Source of the DNA: Lineus longissimus
Lineage: Eukaryota; Nemertea; Pilidiophora; Heteronemertea; Lineidae
DNA: 64,000 bases
Assembly: GCF_910592395.1 (NCBI RefSeq)
Contig: NC_088308.1
Span: forward strand, 14,709,501 to 14,773,500
Direction of reading: 5' to 3'
Below, piece by piece: positions 11,990-23,292 of the stretch. A model generated the notes under the pieces. It searched no databases, was not told the DNA's origin, and worked only from the letters and a program-made list of their open reading frames with translations. How positions within the stretch are numbered: the stretch's first letter is position 1; the number at the start of each line of letters is the position of its first letter. A program made the position numbers and the translations under genes.

Positions 11990-12130
11990 CTGAACCAATC
12001 AGAGCAAAGCTTGTGAACCACTGCAGGCGTAAACAAAACCAGCTTGTTGCTATCCAACCTATGAAAGGCGATCTCTGATTGGTCGAGACAGCTTGAGCAG
12101 TGCATTGTGGGAAGATGGCAGCACCCAGTT
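11990..12130 (+). promoter_or_regulatory. Promoter-like segment upstream of the transposase
   Basis: A CCAAT box (CCAATCAGAGC, ~11996) and an inverted one (CTGATTGGTC, ~12073) precede GCATTGTGGGAAGATGGC (~12101-12118), a GC-richer, promoter-like block. The transposase ATG follows about 120 bp later. Inference from composition and spacing only. Confidence 0.35.
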
Positions 12131-12236
12131 TTGATAATTTGAGGAGTAAACAAGTGTTATTTTAGGAAGAAACGTCGCATTTTTGAGCATTTAACTCGGT
12201 ATTTAGTGGATGTAAGTGACTGATAAATTTTGTAGA

Positions 12237-15200
12237 ATGGATAAAGGGCACAGTGGGAGTGCTCAGTGTGTTGCTAATGCGCTGAATGAGCTGGAATCGG
12301 CGAATCTTGCTGGAGCAGTTGGTCAGGAACAATTTGCAGAACTCATAGGCGATTTCTTTGGTGGCCAGGATGCTGTAAGTAGCGATGGTGACTCTGAAAA
12401 TGATGAAAGTGACACTGAGGAGGCTTCTACACTTCTTGACATTCTTGATAATGATGACCCAGGTGGTTTAGGTGAAAGTTTCGATGAGAATGACAATGTT
12501 GTTGGGGAGGTTTATTTACATGCTGAGAATGTACTTGATGATGTACATGGTGATGTACATGCGGCGCACAGAGTTGAAAATGGTGCTGGGCCTGCCCCTC
12601 TTGCTGCTGGTTATGACTCTGATGAATCAGATACTGAGGAACAGGGACCTTACGTGCATGATGATGCTGATGCTGCCATGGATCGCGCTGCTGACATGAT
12701 GTTCAACCCGAATGAAGCAATCGAAATGCGGAAGATCGAGAATTTCAATTGTGACTGTGCTGCATCCAGAAAGGACACTGTATGAGAAGACTGGACACTA
12801 ATCTTGTGCATAGCTTGCGTTTGAATATGCAAGAGATGACTGATTATGAAAAGAACCTCGTGATCATTGGTAAAGTCAGTGCCAATCTCAATCGTTCAGA
12901 AAAATCTAAGGGCCTCAAGCAAAAAGCAAGGAAAGATCGCAGCCTTTCCAGTGGATCGTACTCCGTCGAAGGGACTAGAATCTGTCGAGATGCCTTTAAA
13001 TTTGTGCACTGGTAAGTTATCATTCTACTCTTCTTACTGGGCTTTCTACCGCATAGGGCCTAAATGAATTTTATATCATCAAGGTAAATAAAATATACAA
13101 CATTGTTTCGCACCGTTACAGAGAGTGCAGAACGCAGCAGCCCGTCTGCTTCAGTTTTAAATTTCAAGAAGGCACTAAAAACATTTCTCTTTTGTGAACA
13201 TTATGGGAGCTAGCGCTTTAACAGTCAAACTGAGGAGCGCTATATAAACTTGTGACATTTATTTTTATTATTTAATTTTACACTTTTATTTTCAGCATAT
13301 CCCAGAATCGTCTGACTGACTGCATTAAGTGGTACAAGGTGAACGGCCTCACTCCTAAGGTGAAAAAGAGTGGAGGGAAGAGAAAGATGGCCTGTTTCCT
13401 GACCCACGATGATATACAGAGGACTGTGAAGTTCATCTCCAACTACGCCGAGGACCATGCCATAATCCTGCCGGGTCGAATTCCTGGGTACAAGGACTTC
13501 AAGATGAAGCTTCTGCCTTCTAGCACCACCAAGGCATCTGTGTTCCGACTCTACAGATCTGCAATGAATGATGCAGGTATGTTGAAATCGAATAAGCAGA
13601 ATCAGCGATGGAGATTGTGGCATTGATGTCAAATTATACTAATAATGAATAAACAGCAGAGTGGAAAATGTTGATGATGCAATGGCTGCACTTCAATATC
13701 TTAAAATCCTTCAGAGTTACTTTGTTATTATGATGTACCAACATCTCGAACTAAAATTACCTTTTTATTTTTTTCAGGTTATCGTGCCGTGAAAATCACC
13801 ACTTTCCGCAGACTCTGGAATTCCCTACTTCCATTCATCGTCCAGGCAAAGCCAATGACTGACCTGTGCTGGGTATGCCAAAAGAACAACTATCAGGTGT
13901 ACCGCAGTGCCAATCTCCCCGATGCCGTAAAACAGCAAAGCTCAGGAAACAAGAGGAGCATCTTCGGATCGTTGACCTCGAACGCTCCGTGTATCGTGAG
14001 ATGGTTGCGATACCATACATGGCAACATGCCCGAGGACCAAATTCGCCTGGGACCAAATCCGCCTTGTTCAAGAGATATTCACATGCAGTATTCCTTCGT
14101 CTTCGCGCAGCAGGTGCATCTACCAAGTGACCCTTTACAGCCAGGGCCTGTGTATTTCTTGACCCCGAGAAAATGTGGTTTATTTGGCATCTGCTGTGAG
14201 GGTGTTCCACAGCAGGTGAACTACCTCATTGATGAAGCTTTCAGTGGAACGAAAGGCTCATCGGCAGTGATTAGTTACTTACATTACTTCTTCGAATGTT
14301 TCGGCATAGGGGAGGAGCATGCCGACATGCACTGTGACAATTGTACAGGGCAAAATAAAAACAAGTTTGTCCTGTGGTACCTGGCATGGAGGGTGATGCA
14401 TGGACTGCACAAAACGATCACTTTAAACTTCCTTATCACAGGCCTTACCAAGTTCTCCCCAGACTGGTGCTTCGGACTGATCAAACAGAAGTTTCGAAAG
14501 AGTCGGGTCTGTTCAGTGGCTGTGTTGGTGGATGTGGTGAAGGCTAGCACAGTCACAGATGTGAACTTGGCCCAACCAACGATGGCTGGAGAAGACAACA
14601 TTGTCCAGCAATACAACTGGAACCAAAAGCTCCAAGAAACTTGCAAGGCTGTCAATGGTATCAAGAAATATCATCACTTCAGGTATGCCTTTTTATTGTT
14701 TTGACTTCTAATCAACTGGATTTTTGGTAGTCAAAACTGTGGAATACAACATGAACAGGACAGTTTTGTGGTAGGCACTGTAATTTCGTTCTGGTGCCAT
14801 AATGCCAAAACATTCTTTGTAGTGTTAAACTGGAACTCTCACATTCTGTTCCTTGTCCTTTCCATGAATAATGTAGGCCTACAATAATTTTCCTGACATT
14901 CAAAGGGTTTCTCCTTTTATATTTTCAGATTTTGCCATACACGACCAGGAGTTGTCTTCTGCAAGGAGTTTCATGACTCAGATGAGGTGGAGTTCTGCCT
15001 CCTGAAGAATGTTGCAACACTTCCGTCTGCCGAAATGCCAACAGTGTCAAAGCCGCCTGGGTTGCCACCTGCCCGACAATGGTATCTTTTCGAGAAGATC
15101 CGGGAATTCTGCAGTGATGAAACACAGGACATTACTTGCCCAAAGCCAACTGTCGCCAAACCGAGGACCAACGCACAGGATAACGATGATGGAATCGATT

Positions 15201-15268
15201 CCGATCATGAGCCAGCTGTACCTGCAGCCACACGTGGTCGAGGACGTGGGCGTGGACGTGGACGTTAA
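12237..15268 (+). pseudogene. Four-exon transposase-like gene (DNCxGQNKN family), frameshifted
   Basis: Exon 1 (12237-13011) codes for an acidic, disordered N-terminus and a segment ending FKFVH. Exons 13296-13576, 13778-14682 and 14929-15268 follow, with GT...AG introns that restore the frame. Exon 3 has CWVCQKN, HCDNCTGQNKNKFVLWYLAW and FSPDWCFGLIKQKFR, marks of a family I associate with DUF7869 and with DDE/RNase H-like transposases (from memory, unchecked). Exon 4 ends in a GRGRGRGRGR tail. Frame breaks lie near 12778 (one base lost), ~13925 and ~14010, so this copy is not functional. Introns inside a transposon gene imply nuclear splicing of its mRNA. Confidence 0.65.
13110..13290 (+). 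mobile_element. 3' fragment of a CR1/L2-like LINE in intron 1
   Basis: A frame-broken 'VQNAAAR' type motif and a FKKALKTFLF stretch, typical of the extreme C-terminus of CR1-type ORF2, are followed by GAGCGCTATATAAACTTG and an A/T-rich tail. It occupies most of the first intron but leaves the TTTTCAG acceptor intact. Confidence 0.5.
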
Positions 15269-16195
15269 CGTGGCGATACTGTCAATGGCAATGACACTGC
15301 CCCACCAGCTAAACGTGGCCGTCGTGGACGTTGGCTCTTCTGTTTACAATGCTCAAAGACACCCTGATGGTGAAATGATCTGTTAACATTGTTTGTAACT
15401 TGCAGTACTAGTATACAGTAATGTCACCCAAGTTCTGGAAAAAAATTTGGAAATTTTTTTTTCGGGGGGGGTACTTTTTTGGGGGACCCCAACTGCTTCT
15501 GGTAAAGGTTATAAGGATGATGCAATTAAGAGCCCTGTCTGTAAATTTAATGGGATGAATGATGCTATTTTGAATGTTTAATTCTATGGATAACTGCTGT
15601 TGGTGTGTATCTGGTCCGCAAGTCAGTCTGGCACCTATAGGTGGCGCCACCTACTTTTTCTGAATTTTTTTAGATCTTCTTTTAATGAAATTTCCCCTAG
15701 TCATCATCTTCATAACACAGGATGAAAGAACTGTGAAAAAGACTGGTGTATGATGTTGTTCAAGGGGTACCCCTACCCCATCAGAGGTGTCCAAACTGAC
15801 CGGCAAGCAAAAAATTACCGATAATTTAATGCTGTATTTCATGTACATAAGAGATGTTAATATAGTCAATGGTATATTTTTCCAGTAGATATGTGTCTTG
15901 AGTTGATGTGTGTCAAATTTGGCGATCAAACATGGAGTTTTAAGGCATGGTTGCTATGGAGTACTGTTTGGAACTGAAGGCTACTTTTAACTTCATTTTT
16001 CTCAAAACTGACTTTCTCAGTCTCGGCGACTTCAAAATAGCATAGCTCGGTCAGTTTTTGTCAGAATTCAACCAACTATGTATCATTTGAAAGGTATTTT
16101 TAAGGAGAATATGAAAATAACATTAACTCAATTTTTGAAATTTCCTCATTGTGACTCATTTTGCTAGCACGGGTCACATATGTCCATACAGTTTA

Positions 16196-16459
16196 TGTAC
16201 GCTCCGTGCATACGACTGTATGCATCAACGTATCCACAGGGACTAAACTCTGACAATAGATCTCAAAACTAATTTATTTGCCTTACAACCAATGCTCCTA
16301 ACATTTTGTCTTGATTTTCATCGCAATTTCGTCCAAAACTGTCCCGTTCCAAAATCCCGTGACACAAATTGACCCGATCGTACTGGTGTCATTACAACAC
16401 ACAAGACATATTCCGCCCAAACCGCGCACCGCGGCAGTCTTCACTGGTTGGCGCGGACA
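16196..16459 (-). repeat. BEL 3' LTR
   Basis: In the coding sense it starts TGTCCGCGCCAACC and ends GGAGCGTACA, matching the copy at 38268-38531 with few differences. A purine tract (TTGGGGGGAGTA in the coding sense) directly precedes it at 16460-16471. Confidence 0.85.
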
Positions 16460-16984
16460 TACTCCCCCCAATGGGGCGACGTAAACAAGTCGAGCCATTA
16501 CAAACCAGAGCGCCAAACGTGCCACTTAAACAACATTATCAGTCCAAACACGATATGAATGATCCTACTAGTAATCCAAAGGTCCAGGGCACACAAGGTG
16601 CAATATCGAATCACAAGTCCATATCACAATCAAACGAACGCAAAGTCAGAAATATGTCTCACTAGACAAAAGAGCGCAAAGCAATCTAAATACCGTGAAT
16701 ACACGCGCACACAAGTCCAACGAATGTACCAAACATCATAACAAAGACGCGGAATGTTCTTAGCGCAAAACAACTGCAACGAAGTGTCCTATAACCACGC
16801 GCATAATACTAAAAACCAAGGTGCCACTACGATATAAGAGTGTCCTCAGCATCGCGTTACATAATAGTCTCTAAGTTAAGTCCTCGTTGCTCGCTTCCAG
16901 CATGCACAGCTTATGAATGGGTCGCACTAATGTGGATGTCTTAGTCTTCACCTCCGCAACTCTAACTTGACCGTCGTCTCCGGT

Positions 16985-18625
16985 TTATGTTCGAGACACC
17001 CTGGCCAATGGCCACTGACCCCTGGGGGTGTCATCATCAGCGATCATAACGAGATCTCCTTCCGACACGTTCCTCATTTCCTGGTGCCATTTCGATCGCT
17101 CCTGTAATGCGGGCAAGTACTCCTTTAACCAGCGCTTCCACAAGTGCTGGGCAAGCAGTTGACAGTGCTTCCAGCGCTTCCGATGATATGCGTCTTCCTT
17201 AACAAAGAGGCCTGGCGGTAGCGTTGTGCACGGCTTCTGCAGCAAGAAATGACTTGGTGTCAGAACTTCATCATCTTTCGGGTCGTCGCTCGCTTTACAC
17301 AGAGGTCGCCTATTAAGGACTCGTTCAACCTCAACAAAGGTTGTTGTGCGGACTTCATCGCTCACCAATGCCTGTCCGAGTAGAGCCTTCAAGGCGAGCT
17401 TAACCGACTTGACAAGCCGCTCCCAGACTCCAGACATGTGGGATACTGCTGGCGGTTGGAAATGCCAGTTTATTCCTCTCTGAGTAAGCTCATCATCAAC
17501 GTTCTGTGCATTCCAATGCTGCAGGGCTTCCCTCAGTTCCCTTTCACCACCCGTGAAATTGGTCCAGTTGTCGGACCAGATGTCCTTGGGATCCCCACGT
17601 CTTCCGAGAAATCTTCTCAAGGCGTTGATGAAAGAACTGGCATCGAGTGACTCGACAACTTCAAGGTGGACTGCTCTTACATTAAGACAAGTAAAAATCC
17701 CTCCCCATCGTTTCAGCTCTGAGCGACCTCGCTTGACAATCAGGGGGCCAAAGTAATCTAGCCCAGTACGGGAGAAAGGCGGTTCGTAAGCAACCAATCT
17801 CATTGCCGGGAGGTCCGCCATCTTCTGGGTCAGTCTGCTCGCCAAGCGTCGTCTACAGCCAATGCATAAACGTATTATCTTCTTGACAGAAATTCTAGGT
17901 CGATGTATCCAAAACTTCTCCCTCAACCCTGCAAGTACATGCTCCTGTCCAGCATGTGCCGTCGTCTGATGACAATGATGAATCAACACCGACGATAGAT
18001 GAGTGCCTCCGGGAATGATCATCGGATATCTAGCATCGAATGAGGTAGGGGCGCTTGACAGTCGCCCACCAACACGTAGAACTCCGTCCACGAAAACTGG
18101 ATTCAGCAAACGCAGCTGGCTTGATTGCTTGACTTTTCCATTACTCTTGAGGTCAGCAATTTCTTCTGCATAGAAGCCTCTTTGAGTATACATGACAATG
18201 GACTTAGCTGCTCTATCCATGTCAAGCTTTGGCCTGTCCTCTTTCCTGATCATATCAGCAAACTTAAGCAGAAGAGCAACTCTTCTCTGTAGGCCTATCC
18301 AACTGGAGCATCTTGCAATCATGTTATCCAAAGAGGCAGAAGATGTTAGCAACCATCCAACAGCCTTCTCCTCGCGAACTTCAGGATCGTTTCCCTCCAG
18401 GGGCTTCACTTCTGCTGCTGGCCAATTCTCTTCGGGCTGACTCAGAAATTTAGGCCCTTGAAACCATCTCGGATTCTTTAAGAAGGCTTCAACTGTCTGT
18501 CCTCTGGATATGTCATCCGCAGGATTGTCCTTTCCAGGAACATGTCTCCATTGTGTCGGGCTAGTGGTGTCCCTTATCTCGGTCACCCTGTTCGCTACAT
18601 ATGTCTTGAACCGCCGGCATTCATT
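16985..18625 (-). CDS. BEL pol, C-terminal fragment: RNase H end and integrase
   Basis: An open frame of ~545 codons. It begins inside the RNase H/linker (QWRHVPGKDNPADDISRG) and contains the integrase: zinc-binding HHCC region (His ~204-211, Cys 242 and 245 of the part starting at 18586), catalytic Asp 277 (GLDYFGP), Asp 339 and Glu 389, then the BEL-type C-terminal domain ending at 16985. The second catalytic site reads SDNWTNF where relatives have SDNGTNF, a Gly-to-Trp change likely to harm activity. The frame is broken upstream by insertion X; the codons on the far side of X (near 31046) continue the same protein. Confidence 0.85.
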   Translation of the reverse strand, partial: NECRRFKTYVANRVTEIRDTTSPTQWRHVPGKDNPADDISRGQTVEAFLKNPRWFQGPKFLSQPEENWPAAEVKPLEGNDPEVREEKAVGWLLTSSASLDNMIARCSSWIGLQRRVALLLKFADMIRKEDRPKLDMDRAAKSIVMYTQRGFYAEEIADLKSNGKVKQSSQLRLLNPVFVDGVLRVGGRLSSAPTSFDARYPMIIPGGTHLSSVLIHHCHQTTAHAGQEHVLAGLREKFWIHRPRISVKKIIRLCIGCRRRLASRLTQKMADLPAMRLVAYEPPFSRTGLDYFGPLIVKRGRSELKRWGGIFTCLNVRAVHLEVVESLDASSFINALRRFLGRRGDPKDIWSDNWTNFTGGERELREALQHWNAQNVDDELTQRGINWHFQPPAVSHMSGVWERLVKSVKLALKALLGQALVSDEVRTTTFVEVERVLNRRPLCKASDDPKDDEVLTPSHFLLQKPCTTLPPGLFVKEDAYHRKRWKHCQLLAQHLWKRWLKEYLPALQERSKWHQEMRNVSEGDLVMIADDDTPRGQWPLARVSRT

Positions 18626-20106
18626 ATACTAGCATATACCCATGGAGCGGCAAAGTTGAAATGTAATATACATTAGTTAAATGGGCACGATGATTGAGCT
18701 ACATTAAATTTCTAACGTTACTGAAGTTTTATTAAAGGTTAAACACGAAATTAACTGCATTTAGGGACTTATTGCTGCTATCTACATGCAACCCCCAATA
18801 GATTGATTGGAGTACGCTATTTTGCACAATGCGTTGAGACCAGTGACAGCAGGTCCTGTTCCAAATAAGGCCCTCACATATTAGGCATATCACCTACCCA
18901 CTCCCGTACCCAATGCCACTGTCGGACCAAAGCCAGGCGCATGGAGAGATGCAGAACGCAATTCAAACTGACAACATCAATCAGTAAAGAATAAATCAAA
19001 GAGCAAGCGCTGGCCACTGTACATATTTTGTCCATCCTGGCATAACTGTTTATTGATACCCTGACTGCATGTTCCGGTAGGCCACCCTGCAGAATTTGCC
19101 TTATCACTCCGGTCAGTGTTTCTCGAATAGAACTAAAATAGAATAGGCTAATCATTAATCTCCCTGCTAATACCCTGCACCATGGACCAGGTTGTATAGC
19201 ACTACATACGTGCTGGAAGCTAATACTGATGTGGCAGGGAGAATATGCGTGAAGTTTGTGCATGCTTTTGAGAATGAGCGGAGCTCTCCAGTCGACGTGC
19301 TCTCTGAAAAGTTGTTATTTGAGGGGTTCAGGCGCAAAACCCCGTAAACGCCATTCCTATGAAAAATGAGATAGCTGTACCAATGTACAGCTTTTGGCAT
19401 GTAGATGACGTTAGTCAAATCATATTGTTGCAAAATCCCGTAAGTCCCATCGTAAATGCCTACCTTAAACCCAGTTTGTTTGCAAAACCCAGTAAACGCC
19501 ACCACCATATTGGTGCAGAAACACGTAAGTCCCTGTAAGCCAATCACTAATGAACTGCATGTCACATGACGCACAAAATGGCGGCGCCCACGTTCGCAAG
19601 GCTTTCGCTGTAGAATAGCGGTTTTTTTGTCAATTTCTGCTGAATTTACGCAAAATTAAGATGAATAAATTGGATTTTAAAAGTTTGGCTTTATGGGAGG
19701 CATTGAATTAAATTGTGGTACCCAGTACTGATTTCATTCACTTATCACAGCAGGATGGCTTGGCCTCCCAAGTGACGACAGTCGGTAGTTTCTGGTCTAT
19801 AGACTCCTGGCAAAAAACACTAACATTCAAAACTATTCACAGACAGGAATTTGCTCTTTTATTAATCCAATTTGAGTACATTGCTAACTGTGTTGTGTTC
19901 TGTTACATTTTCATGCATATTTTTCCAGTGATAGGTTTTGCAAACACAGATTTTTTGGACTTACTGAATTTTGCAAAAATAACGCATTTGGACTAACAGA
20001 GTTTTGCCGCCAATATCAATCAAAATTGCTTGATAACTAGTTTTCATAATAAAGGTTAATTTTTGAAATTCTGGCCTTTTGTTTACCAACCAAAAAACTA
20101 TTTGAT

Positions 20107-21583
20107 TGTCACAACCTCGGGGCTAAAAGTGCCAGTGGTGACCTCCAGGTCAGAGCCTCTGGCCAAACTTACTGATCCTCCTTGTCATAAATTATCTCGG
20201 CCAAAATGACGCCCCCTGATATACACTGACATCAGGCGGGTAATCCAATTAAATAAAGTCCAGGCCAACAGTTAAAATATACGGCATCTATTCTCAATAC
20301 TCACCCCACCCACACCCGGTTACAACATTAATATATACAGGTACATCACAATATTCAACACAATCGCACATAAATGGTCCCTCATAAAACATCAGGGAGA
20401 CAAGCCACTCATCCGTGGCATACAATAACTTCAGACATACGTCGTCAGGGCAACAGTTAGCAACTGTTGCAGATCAAGGCAGAATGGCAAGGGGTTAATC
20501 CTCAGGAGACCGGCATGGAAAAGTATTCAAAAAAAAAACCTCTTGGAATAAAACTATTCCAAGAAGAATCAACCGACACCTCGATTCCAGGTGTATACAA
20601 GTTTTGCCCCAGCAAAACAGAAAGATTCCCGCAATTGAATTTACCCGATACAAGAGATTCTGGGCCCGTTTACCAGTCCAACCTGGTGAGCTCGCCAGAA
20701 GCAAAAAAACTGGTCCAAAGAAAATTACGCGAGCTCAACACGCATATCGGGAGGTCTAGCGATTTCGAAATGGTCTGCAGTGACCGCAAGGCCCCAGTGA
20801 TCCACCAGCAGCACGAGGGGTATGCAGAAAAAAAAAGAATTTATATAAGTCAGAGACTTCAGCAAGTCACTGGCCTCTCCACAGACAGAGGAATAAAAAG
20901 GGTACCCTCAACTCCTGAAGAAAGGAGGAGATAAAAAAACGTACCAATGCTCGACTCTTAGCAAGAGGAGAAAATCGTCTGCGTCTAATCGCATCTGAGC
21001 CGGTCTGCTCGGAAACCCACGCTATCCCATTAAATACCCGAAGTCCACGTGACCACATGATAATTCAACTGACATTCCGATCCACAATGCACTGCGCACA
21101 CAAAGACACCCCCAATTAAAATATGAAAAGATCACCAAGCAACCCGATACAAAAGCCTTCGTTTCCTGGCAGAGATCGCACTGAATATAACTTAAAACAC
21201 CGTAGTTCGAGGTACATGCTAAGGAGTGATTAAATAAGCTTACGATTAATCGAGATAAATTCCAAATTTGCAACTTAACAGAAGTTTTCGTTAGAGAGGT
21301 AACAATTAAATTTTGACTTTTAGCGGTGCTGTAGGAAAGGGATCATTCGGCATTCCTCAGCCACTCACGTGATAGGAAGAACCAATAAAAATACGAGAAA
21401 ATTGTAAACAGTGATGGCCGCCGTCCAGGTCACATGACCGATAAAATGGCGACGCATCCAGGAAATTGATGGAAAGAGTTGTTGACAATTTGTCCGAAAA
21501 TAAACGAAATAAACCGTTGTGCCTGGAACTAGGTTTACATAAAAGGTTACGAAAATGAGAAGGTAATTTTGGTGACCGTTTCA
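20107..21583 (-). repeat. Gypsy 3' LTR
   Basis: In the coding sense it runs TGAAACGGTCACC...GGTTGTGACA. It contains the same long A-run (AAAAAAAAAC at ~20530 on the plus strand) and the same plus-strand ORF as the other LTR. Confidence 0.95.
20467..20934 (+). other. 155-codon ORF antisense within the gypsy LTR
   Basis: An ATG-started frame opposite to gag-pol, present in both LTRs (also 29646-30113). The product would be basic and hydrophilic with no motif I know. The LTR copies are too young to show whether selection keeps it open. It could be chance. Confidence 0.25.
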
Positions 21584-21598
21584 CTATCCCCCTCTTTA
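21584..21598 (-). other. Gypsy polypurine tract
   Basis: In the coding sense AAAGAGGGGGATAG lies immediately before the 3' LTR. Confidence 0.75.
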
Positions 21599-22173
21599 AA
21601 ACACAGCCGTCCTCGGCGGACTTAATATAATGCAATATAAAACGTGTGTGGTATGACGAATGTACACTACCATACATTGATACTATAATATAATATAAAG
21701 GGACAGTGAATGTGGATGGGAATGTCGAGTAAAACAACGCCCTGGCAAGAAACAAATATACGAACGGAACCATTTACAATCACAATGTTAGAACCACAGC
21801 TAACACCACTCATCTGTTTAGCACCCTTGTATAGCACCAGAATGAGAAACTCCAGGTTTAAATTCAATCTAAATCAACTAACTAAACAAACTACTGAACT
21901 ACATGGCGACCAAAAATAATATGATATGTACATCTAGAACATGGTAAAAGAAATGATATGACAGGAACTGATCAACATGATATATATTTACAACATCGAC
22001 TGGGTAATCCGGGTGACAAAGGGGGAGGGGGATTAACGGCGCTGGGAGTTGAGGTGCTTGCGGATATTACGCATCCTATCGTGATATCCCTCCACAGCGG
22101 GGCTAACCTCCGGGAGTCTCCCCCTTGCCACGCGGCCAGTCGAGTGGGCAACTCGAATGGTACTCCTGACGTG
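21599..22173. other. Gypsy 3' non-coding region
   Basis: Between the third ORF and the purine tract I see no coding signal; the longest frames are short and overlap the LTR edge. Confidence 0.5.
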
Positions 22174-22740
22174 TTATCGCTGGTGTCTCTGACTGCGGGG
22201 TCGTGGTGGCTCAGCTGGGGGCGGCATTACTGGGGAGTGTTGGCGCGCCCGCTTCTTTGGTGGCAGGGTCGGCTCTGGTCCTGCCATGACAACTTCCTGC
22301 TGGACCGTTGGTGACGAAAGTGAGGCAGGGGTGTCTTGCTCATTCCTAACACTGACATTCTTGGCTTCCGCCTGTTTTGGAGGGTCAACTCTAGCCAGCA
22401 CGTCTTGGAGCATGGCCTGAATGCCCTCTACCTGGGTGCTTAGCCGGAAGATGGCATCCAGCACCTCTAGTTGCTGGGGAGCGGGTGGAAAAGTCGCCTC
22501 ATCAATCGCCGCCCCTTGTGACAGGTGAGACGGAGCTGGGTTGGCGGGTGGTGGGGTGGCTGCCCGCGGAACTTGCTCGGTCGGGCCTGTCTTTGGTGAG
22601 GAAAGGAGGCAATCGAGGATCTCTTGGCCTTCTGGCTGGTAGTCGTCATTCAAGAAGGCATCCAATTCCAGGTCAAAAGCGAGGGCGTCCATCTGGAAGC
22701 GAGAGAAGTGAAGCGTAAGCATATTTCCGGACATATTCAT
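22174..22740 (-). CDS. Third ORF of the gypsy element, unknown nuclear-type protein
   Basis: 188 codons in the position where some gypsy elements carry env, about 550 bp downstream of pol. It is not env-like: no signal peptide, no transmembrane segment, no cysteine pattern. An acidic N-terminus (residues ~18-50) is followed by a Pro-rich linker, a probable helical coiled-coil segment (~85-112, LDAIFRLSTQVEGIQAMLQDVL) and a basic C-terminus with PPKKRARQ, a candidate nuclear localisation signal, then Pro/Arg-rich sequence. It uses the same strand as gag-pol and would need splicing or its own promoter. Function unknown. Confidence 0.6.
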   Translation of the reverse strand: MNMSGNMLTLHFSRFQMDALAFDLELDAFLNDDYQPEGQEILDCLLSSPKTGPTEQVPRAATPPPANPAPSHLSQGAAIDEATFPPAPQQLEVLDAIFRLSTQVEGIQAMLQDVLARVDPPKQAEAKNVSVRNEQDTPASLSSPTVQQEVVMAGPEPTLPPKKRARQHSPVMPPPAEPPRPRSQRHQR

Positions 22741-23292
22741 CTTTTACATAGGTGAAACACATCATGCGTCAGCCATGCACCCTCGAAGCGGAATGTCATA
22801 TTCGCTAAAGTACACACCCTGTGTTTAGAGTATCGGCCACAAGTTGACCACGACCCGACATCAGTATGGATAGTCAATGAGGAACAGCAGTTCCTGAGTT
22901 GTAATAAGTCTTCTATTTTCCCTTCCAGCTGACTGAAACACCACCCTGGGCTATACCAGTGACCCAGTTGGCCATGAGGACATCATGGGCATGGCATACC
23001 CTCACATCAATCTACCATGGATGGCAGCAGCATCAGCCAGCACATCAATAATATACGAAAACTCAACACAGAGGGGGGGGGCCTGGTCAACCCCAAAATA
23101 CAGATTTATATATATGCATAATAAGTGACATCAACATGACTGTGGTTACAGTGGATATAGTAGTACTAGTAGTTCCAAGTACTGTCAGGCAAAAGCATCG
23201 ATAAAAAGGGCTACTAGTACAGCATTCAAAACAGGACAATTACTGCATGTATACCAGTGGTGTACATGTTCTATACATGACAGCGTATGACA
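22741..23292. other. Non-coding gap between gypsy pol and the third ORF
   Basis: 0.55 kb without a convincing frame. A G8 run lies near 23075. Confidence 0.5.

Larger units (their letters stand above)
11616..16183 (+). mobile_element. DNA transposon with an intron-containing DNCxGQNKN transposase
   Basis: Inverted ends ACATATGTGACCCGTGCTAG (11616 onwards) and its complement (ending 16183) agree for about 30 bp, through GCAAAATGAGTC. No target duplication is clear. The interior holds a promoter-like segment and a four-exon gene on the plus strand (12237-15268), then ~0.9 kb of non-coding sequence. The right end abuts the BEL element's target duplication by a few bases. The superfamily is not clear to me. 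Confidence 0.7.

Noticed and set aside
14284-14664. 126-codon minus-strand ORF
   Set aside because: It lies exactly opposite exon 3 of the DNCxGQNKN gene and is a shadow of it.
18874-19574. Two minus-strand ORFs of 129 and 135 codons
   Set aside because: They cross the border between elements X and Y and match nothing; kept as chance frames.
22020-22330. 118-codon plus ORF (21958-22314)
   Set aside because: Partly antisense to the gypsy third ORF; no motif.
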